64,000 nt of DNA from Theocolax elegans (Eukaryota > Arthropoda > Insecta > Hymenoptera > Cerocephalidae): positions 9,756,943 through 9,820,942 of the forward strand of contig CM047431.1 in assembly GCA_026168455.1 (NCBI GenBank), read 5' to 3'. Position numbers and translations under genes: made by a program. Below the pieces are notes generated by a model, which was given only the letters and a program-made list of their open reading frames with translations, was not told where the DNA came from and searched no databases. Below are positions 11,460-23,334 of this stretch, piece after piece; the first letter of the stretch is position 1; every line of letters begins with the position of its first letter.

Positions 11460-12455
11460 GGGGTATTCCACGTGAAGTGGTCCGATCAAAATTTTAAAAT
11501 GCACCAAATTTTGGGTACACTTTGCAAATGTTTTTCAGAATACAGAAAAAAATTTTTAGGTACTGGAATCTATTTGCTCAAAAATTATTCTAACTTCAAA
11601 AAGTGAATTTTTCCATATTTTTTTCAACACCAGCTGGGTTTACCGCTATATAACTCAAAATCTATCAACTTTTACTATACAACATTATATGTAACATTCG
11701 TTGCTAATTAAATCTAGAATTTATTCTTCTGGGTTAGAATTTCTAATCTCAAGGTCAATGTTACATAAACTACATGTTAATATTCAACTTGAAAAAAGTG
11801 CAAGTGCGCCACCTTTGATTTTTTCATCCAAAAGTCTAAAAGAAAGCTTGGAGCAATACCTTTCAAATGGTCTGTAGCATTTTTATGGCCTCCAATTTTG
11901 TAAAAAGTTATGACAATTTAAAGAAACACGAAATTTTTTTAAAAATTTAAATGGGAATTACCATGTTAATTTTTGTGAATTTTTTGTCTTTCTTTAAATT
12001 GTCATAACTTTTTACAGAATTGGAGGCCATAAAAATGCTACAGACCATTTGAAAGGTATTGCTCCAAGCTTTCTTTTAGACTTTTAGATGAAAAAATCAA
12101 AGGTGGCGCACTTGCACTTTTTTTAAGTTGAATATTGACATGTAGTTTATGTAACATTGACCTTGAGATTAGAAATTCTAACCCAGGAGAATAAATTCTA
12201 GATATAATTAGCAACGAATGTTACATACAATGTTCTATAGTAAAAGTTGATAGATTTTGAGTTATATAGCGGTAAACCCAGTTGGTGTTGAAAAAAATAT
12301 GGAAAAATTCACTTTTTGAGGTTAGATTAACTTTTGAGCAAATAGATTCCAGTACCTAAAAATTTTTTTCTGTATTCTGAAAAACATTTGCAAAGTGTAC
12401 CCAAAATTTGGTGCATTTTAAAATTTTGATCGGACCACTTCACGTGGAATACCCC
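11460..12455. mobile_element. Palindromic MITE family 1, full copy
   Basis: The ends ggggtattccacgtgaagtg and its complement lie inside (TA)n. The two ~490-bp arms are near-perfect reverse complements meeting at ~11955, so the whole 996 bp would fold into one hairpin. No coding capacity is seen. A half copy lies at 14588-14891. Confidence 0.85.
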
Positions 12456-12472
12456 ATATATATATACACACA

Positions 12473-12833
12473 AATCATTGGATGGATAAAATATTTTTGA
12501 TCGTACACCCCTTTTTTTTACTATAAAGGTTTTTATTAATTATGACTACATTCAATATTTTAAACTAATATAAATTAAATATTTCAACAGATTCTTCTTG
12601 AAATTTAATGTATATAAGAAAAAATTGGTAGATATTGAGTTATTAAGTGATAAAAATGGCCAAAAAGTCATATTTTTCAAAAAATTTGATTTTTTGATTG
12701 GTTACAGCTCTGGTACTAATTGAAATTCAGGTCTAAAAATTTAGTTGTACTCTATTCAAGTAGTTTTTTTACTGATTCTATACATTAAAACAAAATTCTA
12801 TTTTTTAACTGGAGCACTTCACATGGAATCCCT
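12473..12833. mobile_element. Palindromic MITE family 2, half copy
   Basis: Matches the right arm of the full element at 15116-16474 (for example 'ggatggataaaatatttttg', 'ggtctaaaaatttag' and the 'cttcacatggaatc' end before (TA)n). Only one arm is present. Confidence 0.8.
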
Positions 12834-12889
12834 AATATATATATTCTATTACAAACAGACAAGTACTACTCGATATTTAAAAAAAAAAA

Positions 12890-13513
12890 AAGAATTACAG
12901 CATAACTAGTTACAGTGAATCACCGAATGACCGCCTTTTTCCCTCCGTCTTAAAAAATCCGATCCCGGACGGGCTGAGGTCTTCCTTCCTTGCCTATTTA
13001 ACAAATTGGTATATCCCTTTTCCTTAATTAGGTTACCGATATCCGTCATGTAGCACCACTTATTTTGCTTCTCATGGGTGAATATCGGGGGTTCCGGCGG
13101 AACTGCGAATTCCTATTCCACACAATCAAGTGCCTCCACTTATGCAGTCTTTCTATCTCCTTTCTCTTTCACACTTACGCGCGACCATATGTGCGAGTCA
13201 TCCCATGGTTCCTTCGTTCACCCCGCCGGCACGCCTCTCATCCAACTCGTAAGCGTACGTGCATGGGCAGATTACCCCCACTGCGACGGCCAAGTCTTGC
13301 ATATTCGCAACATATCTGCTCGTACAGAGGGAATGTATTGTTTATTTATGATTATTTACGAAGTGCGCGGAGATATGCGCAAGAATATCCTCTGCACGAT
13401 AGCATTAAGAATATCGAGATTCCCGACCGACGTTAGACCTCCCCTAGATCACCGACGTTTTCGAGTGTTCTTGTGACGACTAGTTGGATGGCGACGATTT
13501 TCTTCTCCAAAAG
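12890..13513 (+). promoter_or_regulatory. Candidate host gene 5' region and first coding exon
   Basis: This block has balanced base composition, lacks repeats found elsewhere in the window, and ends with ATG at 13488 followed by eight codons (MATIFFSK) and a strong splice donor AG|GTAAGT at 13513/13514. Two overlapping open frames of 123 and 132 codons (13065-13476) have no recognisable domain and may be chance. No second exon is evident downstream, where repeats follow, so this is a weak candidate. Confidence 0.3.
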
Positions 13514-13618
13514 GTAAGTATTCCATAAAACCATAAAAAAGAGCCATTAGTTTGAAAAACAACTATTAAAAAAAATCCTTTAATCGATATCGGTAGCGAG
13601 GCTAACTTAGACCGAGAC

Positions 13619-13676
13619 TATAAGTTAATTGTTTACATGTGACATAACCTCTCCTGTGTCTCCAAATGATATCCTT

Positions 13677-13722
<46 letters not shown>

Positions 13723-14071
13723 CATATCAGAATCATGTCGTCCGCGAGGAAATAGGAATAGGGTTTAAGGCTAGGCCCTGGTGGGAGTGCGAGGGCGAAG
13801 TCTTTTCCTAGTTTACACCCACGGAATACGAAAAGTGTAAAAAATAGTACGAAATAGTATAAGTTAATTGTTTACATGTGACATAACCTCTCCTGTGTCT
13901 CCGAATGATATCCTTGTGATATATATATATATATATATATATGTTCATATCAGAATCATGTCGTCCGCGAGGAAATGGGAATAGGGTTTAAGGCTAGGCC
14001 CTGGTGGGAGTGCGAGGGCGAAGTCTTTTCCTAGTTTACACCCACGGAATACGAATAGTGTAAAAAATAGT
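13619..14071. repeat. Tandem duplication of a ~225-bp unit containing (TA)n
   Basis: The unit starting 'tataagttaattgtttacat' and ending 'tttacacccacggaatacga' occurs at 13619-13857 and 13858-14071. The copies differ by a few bases, and in the length of the (TA)n tract (13680-13718 versus 13919-13942). A recent duplication. Confidence 0.85.
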
Positions 14072-14587
14072 ACAAAAACCCTTATTTAACGCCAATTTTA
14101 TAAAAATCTTTATAAGATGGTTGTAGTCTTAGAGGATACATGGACTTAGAGAAATATGTTTCATCCCATATAGTTATTATTTCCATATGACATACGAATA
14201 TTCTCATGCTGCTGAATCTCTTTCGCTTCATTGAGGTTCATTGATTTATACCATTTTTTTATACTGTATTATCTATTTTCTAACTCTTTCAGGACATATC
14301 TGGTCGATATATTTGAGACAAGTTCAAAATAATATTTTTCTACATTAAAACAATGGTGGAAGAGTGCATCAGCCTCAAAAATAAAAAAAAATTCAAAAAG
14401 AAAAACTTATTTTTGTAAAACATATAGATAAAAAAATTTAAATATAATGATAATAAGATAAGTCCTTCAGGACTTTTTTATCACTTTATGTTCAGCTCTA
14501 TCAATTACGTAAAAATGCTCTGGAATTGTTAGAAAAGATTTTTGACATAAGCTTTTACAAGCCAAAAAGACATAAGCTTTTTTTTAT
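14072..14587. other. Intergenic, no feature seen
   Basis: A/T-rich single-copy-looking sequence; I see no gene or repeat. Confidence 0.4.
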
Positions 14588-14891
14588 ATAACATTCACCT
14601 TGAAATTAGAAATTCTAACCTAGAAGAATAAATTCTAGACACAATGAGCAACGAATATTACATATAATGTTCTATAGTAAAAGTTGATAGATTTTGAGTT
14701 AAATAGCGGTGAACCCAGCTGGTGTGGAAAAAAACTTGGAGAAATTCACTTTTTGAGGTTAGAATAACATTTGAGCAAATAGTTCCAGTACCTAAAAATT
14801 TTTTTCTGTATTCTGAAAAACATTTGCAATGTGTACCCAAAATTTGGTGCATTTTAAAATTTTGATCGAACCACTTCGTGTGGAATATCCC
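14588..14891. mobile_element. Palindromic MITE family 1, half copy
   Basis: Matches the right arm of 11460-12455, ending with the terminal 'gtggaatatccc' beside (TA)n, with about 5% differences. The left arm is missing. Confidence 0.8.
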
Positions 14892-15115
14892 ATATATATA
14901 TATATATAAACTTCGTAATAGAGGTTTATGATGCCCGACATAATAAATTTAGTTCTTCTGTCTGCTACCCACCATTGGTTGGGGGTGGACGGTTTGTAGA
15001 GCCCGGGCTCCATAATCTAAACTTTTCTCTTGCACATTAGAAACTACGCATCTTCCTTCTCTGTCTTGGGCGTAATAAACCCCTACTGATAATTTCTTAT
15101 TATATATATATATAT
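14892..15115. other. Short unique block
   Basis: Moderate-GC sequence bounded by (TA)n tracts; no gene recognised. Confidence 0.3.
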
Positions 15116-16474
15116 GGGAGATTCCATGTGAAGTGATCCAGTTAAAAAATAGAATTTTGTTTTAATGTATGGAATCAGTAAAAAACTAATTGAATAGAGT
15201 GTAGCTAAATTTTTAGACCTGAATTTCAATTAGTACCAGGGTTGTAGCCAATCAAAAAGTCGAATTTTTTGAAAAAATTGACTTTTTGGCCATGTTTATC
15301 ACTTAATAACTCAAAATCTAACAATTTTTTCTTATACACATTAAATTTGAAAAAGTTTATTAATTTCAAGAAGAATCAGTTCAAATATTTCATTTATTTT
15401 ATTTTAAAACTTTGAATATAGTTATAATCAATAAAAACCTTTATAGTAAAAAAAAGGGTTGTACGATCAAAAATATTTTATCCATCCAAAAATCTAATTC
15501 ATCGATGATTAATTACCTTCAAAATAATGCAAAGTTTGAGTGCGGCAGAGCATTTTAGACAAAGTTATGGTGTTTTTAGTCAAATTTCTTAAAAATAGAG
15601 AGCGAATGCAATTTATGAAAAAAACAGAGTAACCGTATACTTGCATTCAAACAACATGGCACTATTATTCTTCAATAATTCTAAAATATATATTTAATTT
15701 TAGTTACTGATACTTTTCAATCTCTAAGCTGCTTACAAACACAAAGCAGTAGGTATAAGCAGTTATACCTGTTATATAATTGGATAAATACCTAAAACTT
15801 TTTATAATTTCAATAAATCCAATTATATAACAGGTATAACTAAAAGTATCAGACTTAATAACAACTAAATAAAAGTATCAGTAATTAACAATAAATAGTA
15901 TATTTTAGTAATATTGAGGAATAATAGTGCCATATTGTTTGAATGCTAGTATACGGTTAGTCTGTTTTTTTCATAAAATGCATTCACTCTCTATTTTTAA
16001 GAAATTTGACTAAAAACACCATAACTTTGTCTAAAATGCTCTGCCGCACTCAAACTTTTCATTATTTTGAAGGTAATTAATCATCGATGAATTAGATTTT
16101 TGGATGGATAAAATATTTTTGATCGTACAACCCTTTTTTTTTACTATAAAGGTTTTTATTGATTATAACTATATTCAAAGTTTTAAAATAAAATAAATAA
16201 AATATTTGAACTGATTCTTCTTGAAATTAATAAACTTTTTCAAATTTAATGTGTATAAGAAAAAATTGTTAGATTTTGAGTTATTAAGTGATAAACATGG
16301 CCAAAAAGTCAATTTTTTCAAAAAATTCGACTTTCTGATTGGCTACAACTCTGGTACTAATTGAAATTCAGGTCTAAAAATTTAGCTACACTCTATTCAA
16401 GTAGTTTTTTACTGATTCCATACGTTAAAACAAAATTCTATTTTTTAACTGGATCACTTCACATGGAATCTCCC
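15116..16474. mobile_element. Palindromic MITE family 2, full copy
   Basis: Terminal 'gggagattccatgtgaagtg' and its complement lie in (TA)n. The ~670-bp arms are reverse complements around a centre near 15800, where the two strands read 'aattatataacaggtataac'. The first bases resemble family 1 (gattccAtGTGAAGTG), so the two families may share a transposase. Confidence 0.85.
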
Positions 16475-16486
16475 ATATATATATAT

Positions 16487-18133
16487 GAGTGGTTCTCTTT
16501 GAAATCGGAGATGAAAAAAACGAATAATCCTATAACTGTGGGAATATGTTTTAGAGGTATCTAGTAGTTCTGAATTTTTTCAGATTTTTCGGGGCCATTA
16601 TTTTAAGTTTCAGAGAGGCTAAGTTGGCATTTTAGCACTTTTTGCATTATATGCCCATTTTCATGAATTTTTAGCTCCCAGGAGATGCATTTTTCACTAA
16701 AAACATAAGTATGATTTTTTTTGTAAAATTTTCCGAACTTTTCATTAAAAATACTTTTAAAGACATAAATGTATGCTGTCACACTCTTGTAAGCCATTTA
16801 AACCTTAAATAGTGAAAATCAGCAATTCTGCTCCGGACTCTGGTAATCTAATACTGTCTAAAAGATGTCTTTTTATAGTCAGAAACTGCCTAAAAATTTC
16901 CACAGTGGGTTTAAATCATTAAGATCACTTATGGTCAAAATATCCGGGAAAAGTGCCCGAAATATTAATAGAAATGTATATTTGTTGCCTTATAACGATG
17001 AATCTATTAGCATGATCGTTGCAAAAAAATTTGTGCCCTTACCTTGGAGTGGTAGAAAAGTATCTCCACTTGTTTCAGTATCCATCTAATTCCCTGTAAG
17101 CTGCTAAAAATACAAATATTATTATAAAATTATAAAAAATTATTTTTTAAACATTTATAATGCTGGATTTGTAGTTTTACATCCCTTACAAGAATTATAA
17201 TACTAATCTGAAGGATTACTATAAAAGAATCAACATTATTATTATTATTATTCAGCAATACATTGTTTAGATTTCACAAACTTGTCACTGTCACGTTATC
17301 ATATTATTAATTATAATTATATATCCGATTTATTTATATATCTTTTGTATTAAATACGTATATTCAGTTATTGTAATAATGATGTTTATATATTTATAGT
17401 AATCCTTCAGATTAGTATTATAATTCTTGTAATTGATGTAAAACTAAAAATTCAGCATTATAAATGTTTAAAAATTAATTTTTACATTTGTATAATAATA
17501 TTTGTATTTTTAGCAGCTTATAGGGGATTAGATGGATACTGAAACAAGTGAAGATGCTTTTCTACCACTCTAAGGTAAGTGCACAAATTTTTTGCAATGA
17601 TCATGGTAATAGATTCATCGTTATAAGGCAACAAATATACATTTCTATTAATATTTCGGGCACTTTTCCCGGATATTTTGACTATAAGTGATCTTAATGA
17701 TTTAGACCCACTCTGGAAATTTTTAGGCAGTTTCTGACTATAAAAAGACATCTTTTAGACAGTATTAGGTTACCAGAGTCCGGAGCAGAATTGCTGATTT
17801 TCACTATTTAAGGTTTAAATGGCTTACAAGAGTGTGACAGCATACATTTATGTCTTTAAAAGTATTTTTAATGAAAAATTCAGAAAATTTTACAAAACAG
17901 TCATATTTATGTTTGTAGTAAAAAATGCATCCCCTGGGAGCTAAAAATTCATGAAATTGGGCATATAATGTAAAAAAGTGCTAAAATATCAACTTTGACT
18001 CTCTGTAACTTAAAATAATGGCCCAGAAAAAATCTGAAAAAATTCAGGAGAACTACTGGATACCTCTAAAACATATTCCCACAGTTATAGCAATATTTAT
18101 TTTTTTCATCTTCGATGTCACAGAGAACCACCC
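16487..18133. mobile_element. Palindromic MITE family 3, tandem copy A
   Basis: A 1.65-kb element with inverted arms starting 'gagtggttctctttgaaatc' and ending with the complement of 'gggtggttctctgtgacatc', flanked by (TA)n. The arms are several hundred bp and meet in an AT-rich centre near 17310. Short frames of 64-77 codons recur in both arms but look like by-products of arm conservation. Confidence 0.85.
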
Positions 18134-18145
18134 ATATATATATAT

Positions 18146-19793
18146 GAGTGGTTCTCTTTGAAATCGGAGATGAAAAAAACGAATAATCCTATAACTGTGG
18201 GAATATGTTTTAGAGGTATCTAGTAGTTCTGAATTTTTTCAGATTTTTCGGGGCCATTATTTTAAGTTTCAGAGAGGCTAAGTTGGCATTTTAGCACTTT
18301 TTGCATTATATGCCCATTTTCATGAATTTTTAGCTCCCAGGAGATGCATTTTTCACTAAAAACATAAGTATGATTTTTTTTGTAAAATTTTCCGAACTTT
18401 TCATTAAAAATACTTTTAAAGACATAAATGTATGCTGTCACACTCTTGTAAGCCATTTAAACCTTAAATAGTGAAAATCAGCAATTCTGCTCCGGACTCT
18501 GGTAATCTAATACTGTCTAAAAGATGTCTTTTTATAGTCAGAAACTGCCTAAAAATTTCCACAGTGGGTTTAAATCATTAAGATCACTTATGGTCAAAAT
18601 ATCCGGGAAAAGTGCCCGAAATATTAATAGAAATGTATATTTGTTGCCTTATAACGATGAATCTATTAGCATGATCGTTGCAAAAAATTTGTGCCCTTAC
18701 CTTGGAGTGGTAGAAAAGTATCTCCACTTGTTTCAGTATCCATCTAATTCCCTGTAAGCTGCTAAAAATACAAATATTATTATAAAATTATAAAAAATTA
18801 TTTTTTAAACATTTATAATGCTGGATTTGTAGTTTTACATCCCTTACAAGAATTATAATACTAATCTGAAGGATTACTATAAAAGAATCAACATTATTAT
18901 TATTATTATTCAGCAATACATTGTTTAGATTTCACAAACTTGTCACTGTCACGTTATCATATTATTAATTATAATTATATATCCGATTTATTTATATATC
19001 TTTTGTATTAAATACGTATATTCAGTTATTGTAATAATGATGTTTATATATTTATAGTAATCCTTCAGATTAGTATTATAATTCTTGTAATTGATGTAAA
19101 ACTAAAAATTCAGCATTATAAATGTTTAAAAATTAATTTTTTACATTTGTATAATAATATTTGTATTTTTAGCAGCTTATAGGGGATTAGATGGATACTG
19201 AAACAAGTGAAGATGCTTTTCTACCACTCTAAGGTAAGTGCACAAATTTTTTTGCAATGATCATGGTAATAGATTCATCGTTATAAGGCAACAAATATAC
19301 ATTTCTATTAATATTTCGGGCACTTTTCCCGGATATTTTGACTATAAGTGATCTTAATGATTTAGACCCACTCTGGAAATTTTTAGGCAGTTTCTGACTA
19401 TAAAAAGACATCTTTTAGACAGTATTAGGTTACCAGAGTCCGGAGCAGAATTGCTGATTTTCACTATTTAAGGTTTAAATGGCTTACAAGAGTGTGACAG
19501 CATACATTTATGTCTTTAAAAGTATTTTTAATGAAAAATTCAGAAAATTTTACAAAACAGTCATATTTATGTTTGTAGTAAAAAATGCATCCCCTGGGAG
19601 CTAAAAATTCATGAAATTGGGCATATAATGTAAAAAAGTGCTAAAATATCAACTTTGACTCTCTGTAACTTAAAATAATGGCCCAGAAAAAATCTGAAAA
19701 AATTCAGGAGAACTACTGGATACCTCTAAAACATATTCCCACAGTTATAGCAATATTTATTTTTTTCATCTTCGATGTCACAGAGAACCACCC
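18146..19793. mobile_element. Palindromic MITE family 3, tandem copy B
   Basis: Almost identical to 16487-18133, offset by 1,659 bp and separated from it only by a short (TA)n. The visible differences are one-base length changes in homopolymers (18689 and 19139 regions). A tandem duplication rather than two independent insertions. Confidence 0.85.
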
Positions 19794-19796
19794 ATA

Positions 19797-19825
<29 letters not shown>

Positions 19826-19827
<2 letters not shown>

Positions 19828-20255
19828 TCACCAACGGGTTATGTTTTGATATCAGTAGACGTTAGTTCTTTGTTTACAAACATCCCAAGTAACGAGGTTC
19901 TTTATAGTTTAGATAAACGCTTTATTTATATTCAAAAGAAATGTAAAATCCCATTTCATAATATTCACAGAAATATACAATTTTTATTTAATAATGTTTA
20001 TTTTAGTTTCAATTATGTCATTTATAAACAATTATTCGGATCTCTAATCCTATATTTGCGAATTTAGTAATAGATGATCACGAGCCCTATTGTTTAAGAG
20101 AATTACAAAATAACACAATTGCAAACCTATTATTTATTATAGATATGTAGATGACACAATTTGATGTGTAGAAAAAAGTCATATAAACACAGTTCTCAAC
20201 TTATTTAACAATTATAATGAACATCTCAAATTTATATATAAAATAATAATTCGAT
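19826..20255 (+). pseudogene. Penelope-like element reverse transcriptase fragment
   Basis: The frame reads LISVDVSSLFTNIPSNEVL, a hallmark PLE RT motif (fDV.sLFTNIP), then KCKIPFHNI and YKQLFGS. After a frameshift near 20045, IFANLVIDD and the catalytic YRYVDDT (~20139-20159) follow. Two more stops come shortly after. RT copies element RNA into DNA. The fragment spans RT motifs 3-5 only; the N-terminus is lost at the (TA)n bordering the MITE and the C-terminus breaks at ~20255. The GIY-YIG domain at 21285-21980 probably belongs to the same or a sister copy. Confidence 0.85.
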
Positions 20256-20494
20256 AAATTTTTTTGACCTTGTGACGTCCAATAGGCGTCTAAATATATT
20301 TAGATATATAATAATATATATTTTTATAAGTTGATAAAATCGAATTATAAAGAACACGCGTAAAAATGAAAATTAACCTTACTTCGCGAAAAGGCATCGG
20401 TCGCTAACCGCTAAAGCATCGACGCAGTATTTTTGCAATACAGTCAAGAACCTAAGCTTTATGCGCGTCGATCGCTTATTGGTTCAAATCAAGG
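20256..20494. other. Unassigned sequence between PLE and MITE fragments
   Basis: A/T-rich, with a moderate-GC stretch (20370-20485) including 'gacgcagtatttttgcaat'; no family recognised. Confidence 0.3.
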
Positions 20495-21083
20495 ACACTT
20501 CAGTATCCATCTAATCCCCTGTAAGCTGCTAAAAATACAAATATTATTATTCAAATGTAAAAAATTAATTTTTAAACATTTATAATGCTGAATTTTTAGT
20601 TTTACATCCTTTACAAGAATTATAATACTAATCTGAAGGATTACTATAAATATATAAACATCATTATTACAATAACTGAATATACGTATTTAATACAAAA
20701 GATATATAAATAAATCGGATATATAATTTTAATGAATAATATGATAACGTGACAGTGACAAGTTTGTGAAATCTAAACAATGTATTGCTGAATAATAATA
20801 ATAATAATGTTGATACTTTTATAGTAATCCTTCAGATTAGTATTATAATTCTTGTAAGGGATGTAAAACTAAAAATCCAGCATTATAAATGTTTAAAAAA
20901 TAATTTTTTATAGTTTTATAATAATATTTGTATTTTTAGCAGCTTACAGGGAATTAGATGGATACTGAAACAAGTGAAGATACTTTTCTACCACTCCAAG
21001 GTAAGTGCACAAATTTTGTTGCAATGATCATGCTAATAGATTTATCGTTATAAGGCAACAAATATACATTTCTATTAATATGA
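20495..21083. mobile_element. MITE family 3, internal fragment
   Basis: Corresponds to the central ~590 bp of the 16487-18133 element (shared 'cagtatccatctaatcccct', 'gtaagctgctaaaaatacaa' and the complementary block at 20930-21080). Both termini are missing. Confidence 0.75.
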
Positions 21084-21262
21084 TATAAATTTGTTCTATT
21101 CGTCCACGCAGTTGGTTCAAAAGGAGGCGTTTTTATCGATTTTTAGTGAACTAACCATTTAATTTATTTAATTGGCGACGTATCGATGGAAGTCCTCCAT
21201 CCTCATCAGGCTATACCTTTATTGAAACAATCATTTGTTACACCAGCATTTTACAATTTTGC
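21084..21262 (-). mobile_element. PLE terminal-repeat fragment with mutated hammerhead core
   Basis: Reverse complement of 23335-23492, bordered by (TA)n. On the minus strand it contains CTGATGA (21203-21209) and the hairpin gatgga/tccatc, but GATAC where the intact copy has GAAAC (21180-21184). Hammerhead motifs in the terminal repeats of Penelope-like elements are established. Confidence 0.6.
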
Positions 21263-21284
21263 ATATATATATATCTAACGAGCT

Positions 21285-21980
21285 ATGATATATACGTTGG
21301 TAGATAAGGCAATCTTATTGTCAAACCAGAAGTTTCATAACACCAACTTAAAAATAGTTAAAGAGTTTTTAGTTAATAATGAGTACCCAATTAAATTTAT
21401 TAATCATAATATAAGAAAAAGAATGGAAAAAATAAAATATAGAACTAATAGCAATAATATTCAACAAAATAAACAAAATAGATACTTTGCAACTTTAAGC
21501 GTTCCATATGTTCCAAATTTTTATAATAATGTGTCTGGTTTTATGAAACAGAAGGGTATTAGGGTTGTTCCTAAAATTTGTAATGGATTAAGTAATGTTA
21601 TTGTTAGAGGCAAGGAAAAATTGGACAAACTTTGTGAAACAAATGTAGTATACAGAATTGAGTGTAATGATTGTGACGCAGCATATATAGGAGAGACAAA
21701 AAGGCAATTAAATTGTAGAATAAAAGAACACGAATCTAATAGTAAAAAGTCGGGTGTGCAATATGTTATAAATGACCATATAACAAAATATGACCATACA
21801 TTTAATTTTAAAGATGTAGACGTGTTAGATAGAGAAAAAATTTGGGGGAAAAGACTGATATCAGAGATGACCCATATTAAATTAGAGAAGAATGCCATTA
21901 ACGTAAAAGATGATACAAAAAATCTTAGCCAATTTTACAATAACATTGTTAATCAACTCAAATTACGGTCCAAATTGTAA
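21285..21980 (+). CDS. Penelope-like element GIY-YIG endonuclease domain
   Basis: An open 231-codon frame. The C-terminal half contains VVYRIECNDCDAAYIGETKR followed by QLNCRIKEH, the GIY-YIG nuclease signature of Penelope-like elements with the Cys pair (CNDC) common in this group. EN nicks target DNA to prime reverse transcription. The N-terminal ~115 residues are the RT-EN linker (FYNNVSGFMKQKGIRVVPK). The frame is intact to a natural stop, but the RT upstream is interrupted by MITE and terminal-repeat fragments, so the first Met (21285) is not a true start. Confidence 0.85.
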   Translation: MIYTLVDKAILLSNQKFHNTNLKIVKEFLVNNEYPIKFINHNIRKRMEKIKYRTNSNNIQQNKQNRYFATLSVPYVPNFYNNVSGFMKQKGIRVVPKICNGLSNVIVRGKEKLDKLCETNVVYRIECNDCDAAYIGETKRQLNCRIKEHESNSKKSGVQYVINDHITKYDHTFNFKDVDVLDREKIWGKRLISEMTHIKLEKNAINVKDDTKNLSQFYNNIVNQLKLRSKL

Positions 21981-22625
21981 TAATTTCCTTTCTTTCTTGA
22001 ACGTAATTCAAAAATAATGCTAGTTATCTACAGATGGTAGATCAATTAGTTCAAATTTAATTACAAGTATTATAATCAGCGCTGTAATCGATTACTGATT
22101 AATACGCGCATATATTTGAAATTGGGAAAAAATCAAAATTTAATTTTTAATTTGTAAATGGTAAATATATTTTAACAAAGTGCAATAAATATAGACTAAA
22201 TTATTATTAATTTTTAAGAAAAAATTTTTAACAGTAATTGACAATAATGAATGAATCAATGTTAATATAACTTTAAATTATAGAAATATTAAAGTACAAA
22301 TAATAATATTTATATGGTTACGTGTTCATTAATTATTTTTTTAGTGGTATTTATAAAAGAATTTTTTTAATATTATTGACTTAAATTTGATGTTAATTAA
22401 TGATATTACATTTCGTATAGGATTTATTAATATTCAAATTTTTGCTACACGCCTATGTCATGAATACGGTCAAATTGACACACACTACAAGTGTATAATG
22501 ACGGGTCGCAAAAATTTGAATTATAGCTTTACCAACTATCTGTGATAATGACTAGCAAATTTTGTTTTCTGATAAATTTTATTGATATTGACTGCTTTTT
22601 GCTTAATTGGTGTTGTGTGTTCTAT

Positions 22626-22660
<35 letters not shown>

Positions 22661-22766
22661 TTAAATAAATTCTATGATGTTATATAAGTACAATTCAGAG
22701 AAGAAAGATAAAATAAGTTACATAACCTCAATCTTTGTGCAAATTTTAACACTGATGTTTTGCTAC
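21981..22766. other. A/T-rich intergenic with (TTTA)n
   Basis: No gene seen. A (TTTA)n microsatellite occupies ~22627-22665. The first part may be the PLE 3' UTR. Confidence 0.4.
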
Positions 22767-22780
22767 TTGCTTTTGCTTTT

Positions 22781-23226
22781 TTTTTTTTTTTTTTTATGTT
22801 ATTTAACGTCGCTCTATTTATGCTGCCAGGGCTAATCAGCGACGGAGGTGAACGGTGTGTCTGTGAACAAAGCACATGTAGTTGAAACAGTGGTGCTTGT
22901 GTCCATCGGAAGATATCATCGGTCACTGTAATTAGTCTAATAATTACAGTTTCCTGTCCTCCCGATGGAACCACCGCGATCCTCTTTACATCTTCGCGTC
23001 CCTAACGTTCCCTATAGTTCAGATGCCCGTGCCTCTGATGCACTGACAAGTGCACGAAACGCACGCGCACCTGAACTGGCGTCACATTATAGTGACACGC
23101 CGAGCCACTGAGTCGCGGTGTTCGAAAAATGCACATGAAAAAATTTTCAGAGGTACACGTCTGGGATCGAACCCACGACCCTCGGTGTGAGAGTCGGGAG
23201 CTCTACCCATGAGCCACCGCGGCTCT
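22781..23226 (-). mobile_element. tRNA-derived SINE with target-site duplications
   Basis: The element lies on the minus strand. Its head (23155-23226) holds RNA polymerase III A-box (TGGCTCATGGG) and B-box (GGTTCGATCCC) sequences in tRNA-like spacing. A possible anticodon loop CTCTCAC resembles tRNA-Glu(CUC). The body contains a CCATCGG...CCGATGG stem, and the 3' end is a ~15-A tail (poly T at 22781-22795). A 14-bp duplication TTGCTTTTGCTTTT flanks it at 22767-22780 and 23227-23240, which shows retrotransposition. Confidence 0.85.
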
Positions 23227-23334
23227 TTGCTTTTGCTTTTGATTATAGAGCGACACATTAGAGATAGTATGGAAATTATGAGAAAAGCCACATATGTGCA
23301 TTAATTTGACCAAATAGTGAGTAATTATATTTAG
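23227..23334. other. Short intergenic stretch
   Basis: Right SINE target duplication (23227-23240) followed by A/T-rich sequence and (TA)n. Confidence 0.4.

Noticed and set aside
16487..19793. Recurring 64-77-codon frames (MAYKSVTAYIYVF..., MSFYSQKLPKNF...) seen up to six times
   Set aside because: They lie in the inverted arms of MITE family 3, occur in both orientations as a result of arm identity, lack any domain, and break by single-base indels between copies.
21521..21898. 125-codon minus-strand frame
   Set aside because: Lies antisense to the GIY-YIG endonuclease frame, which has clear family motifs.
23155..23226. Functional tRNA gene
   Set aside because: Has A and B boxes but imperfect acceptor and anticodon stems, and is the head of a SINE with target duplications.
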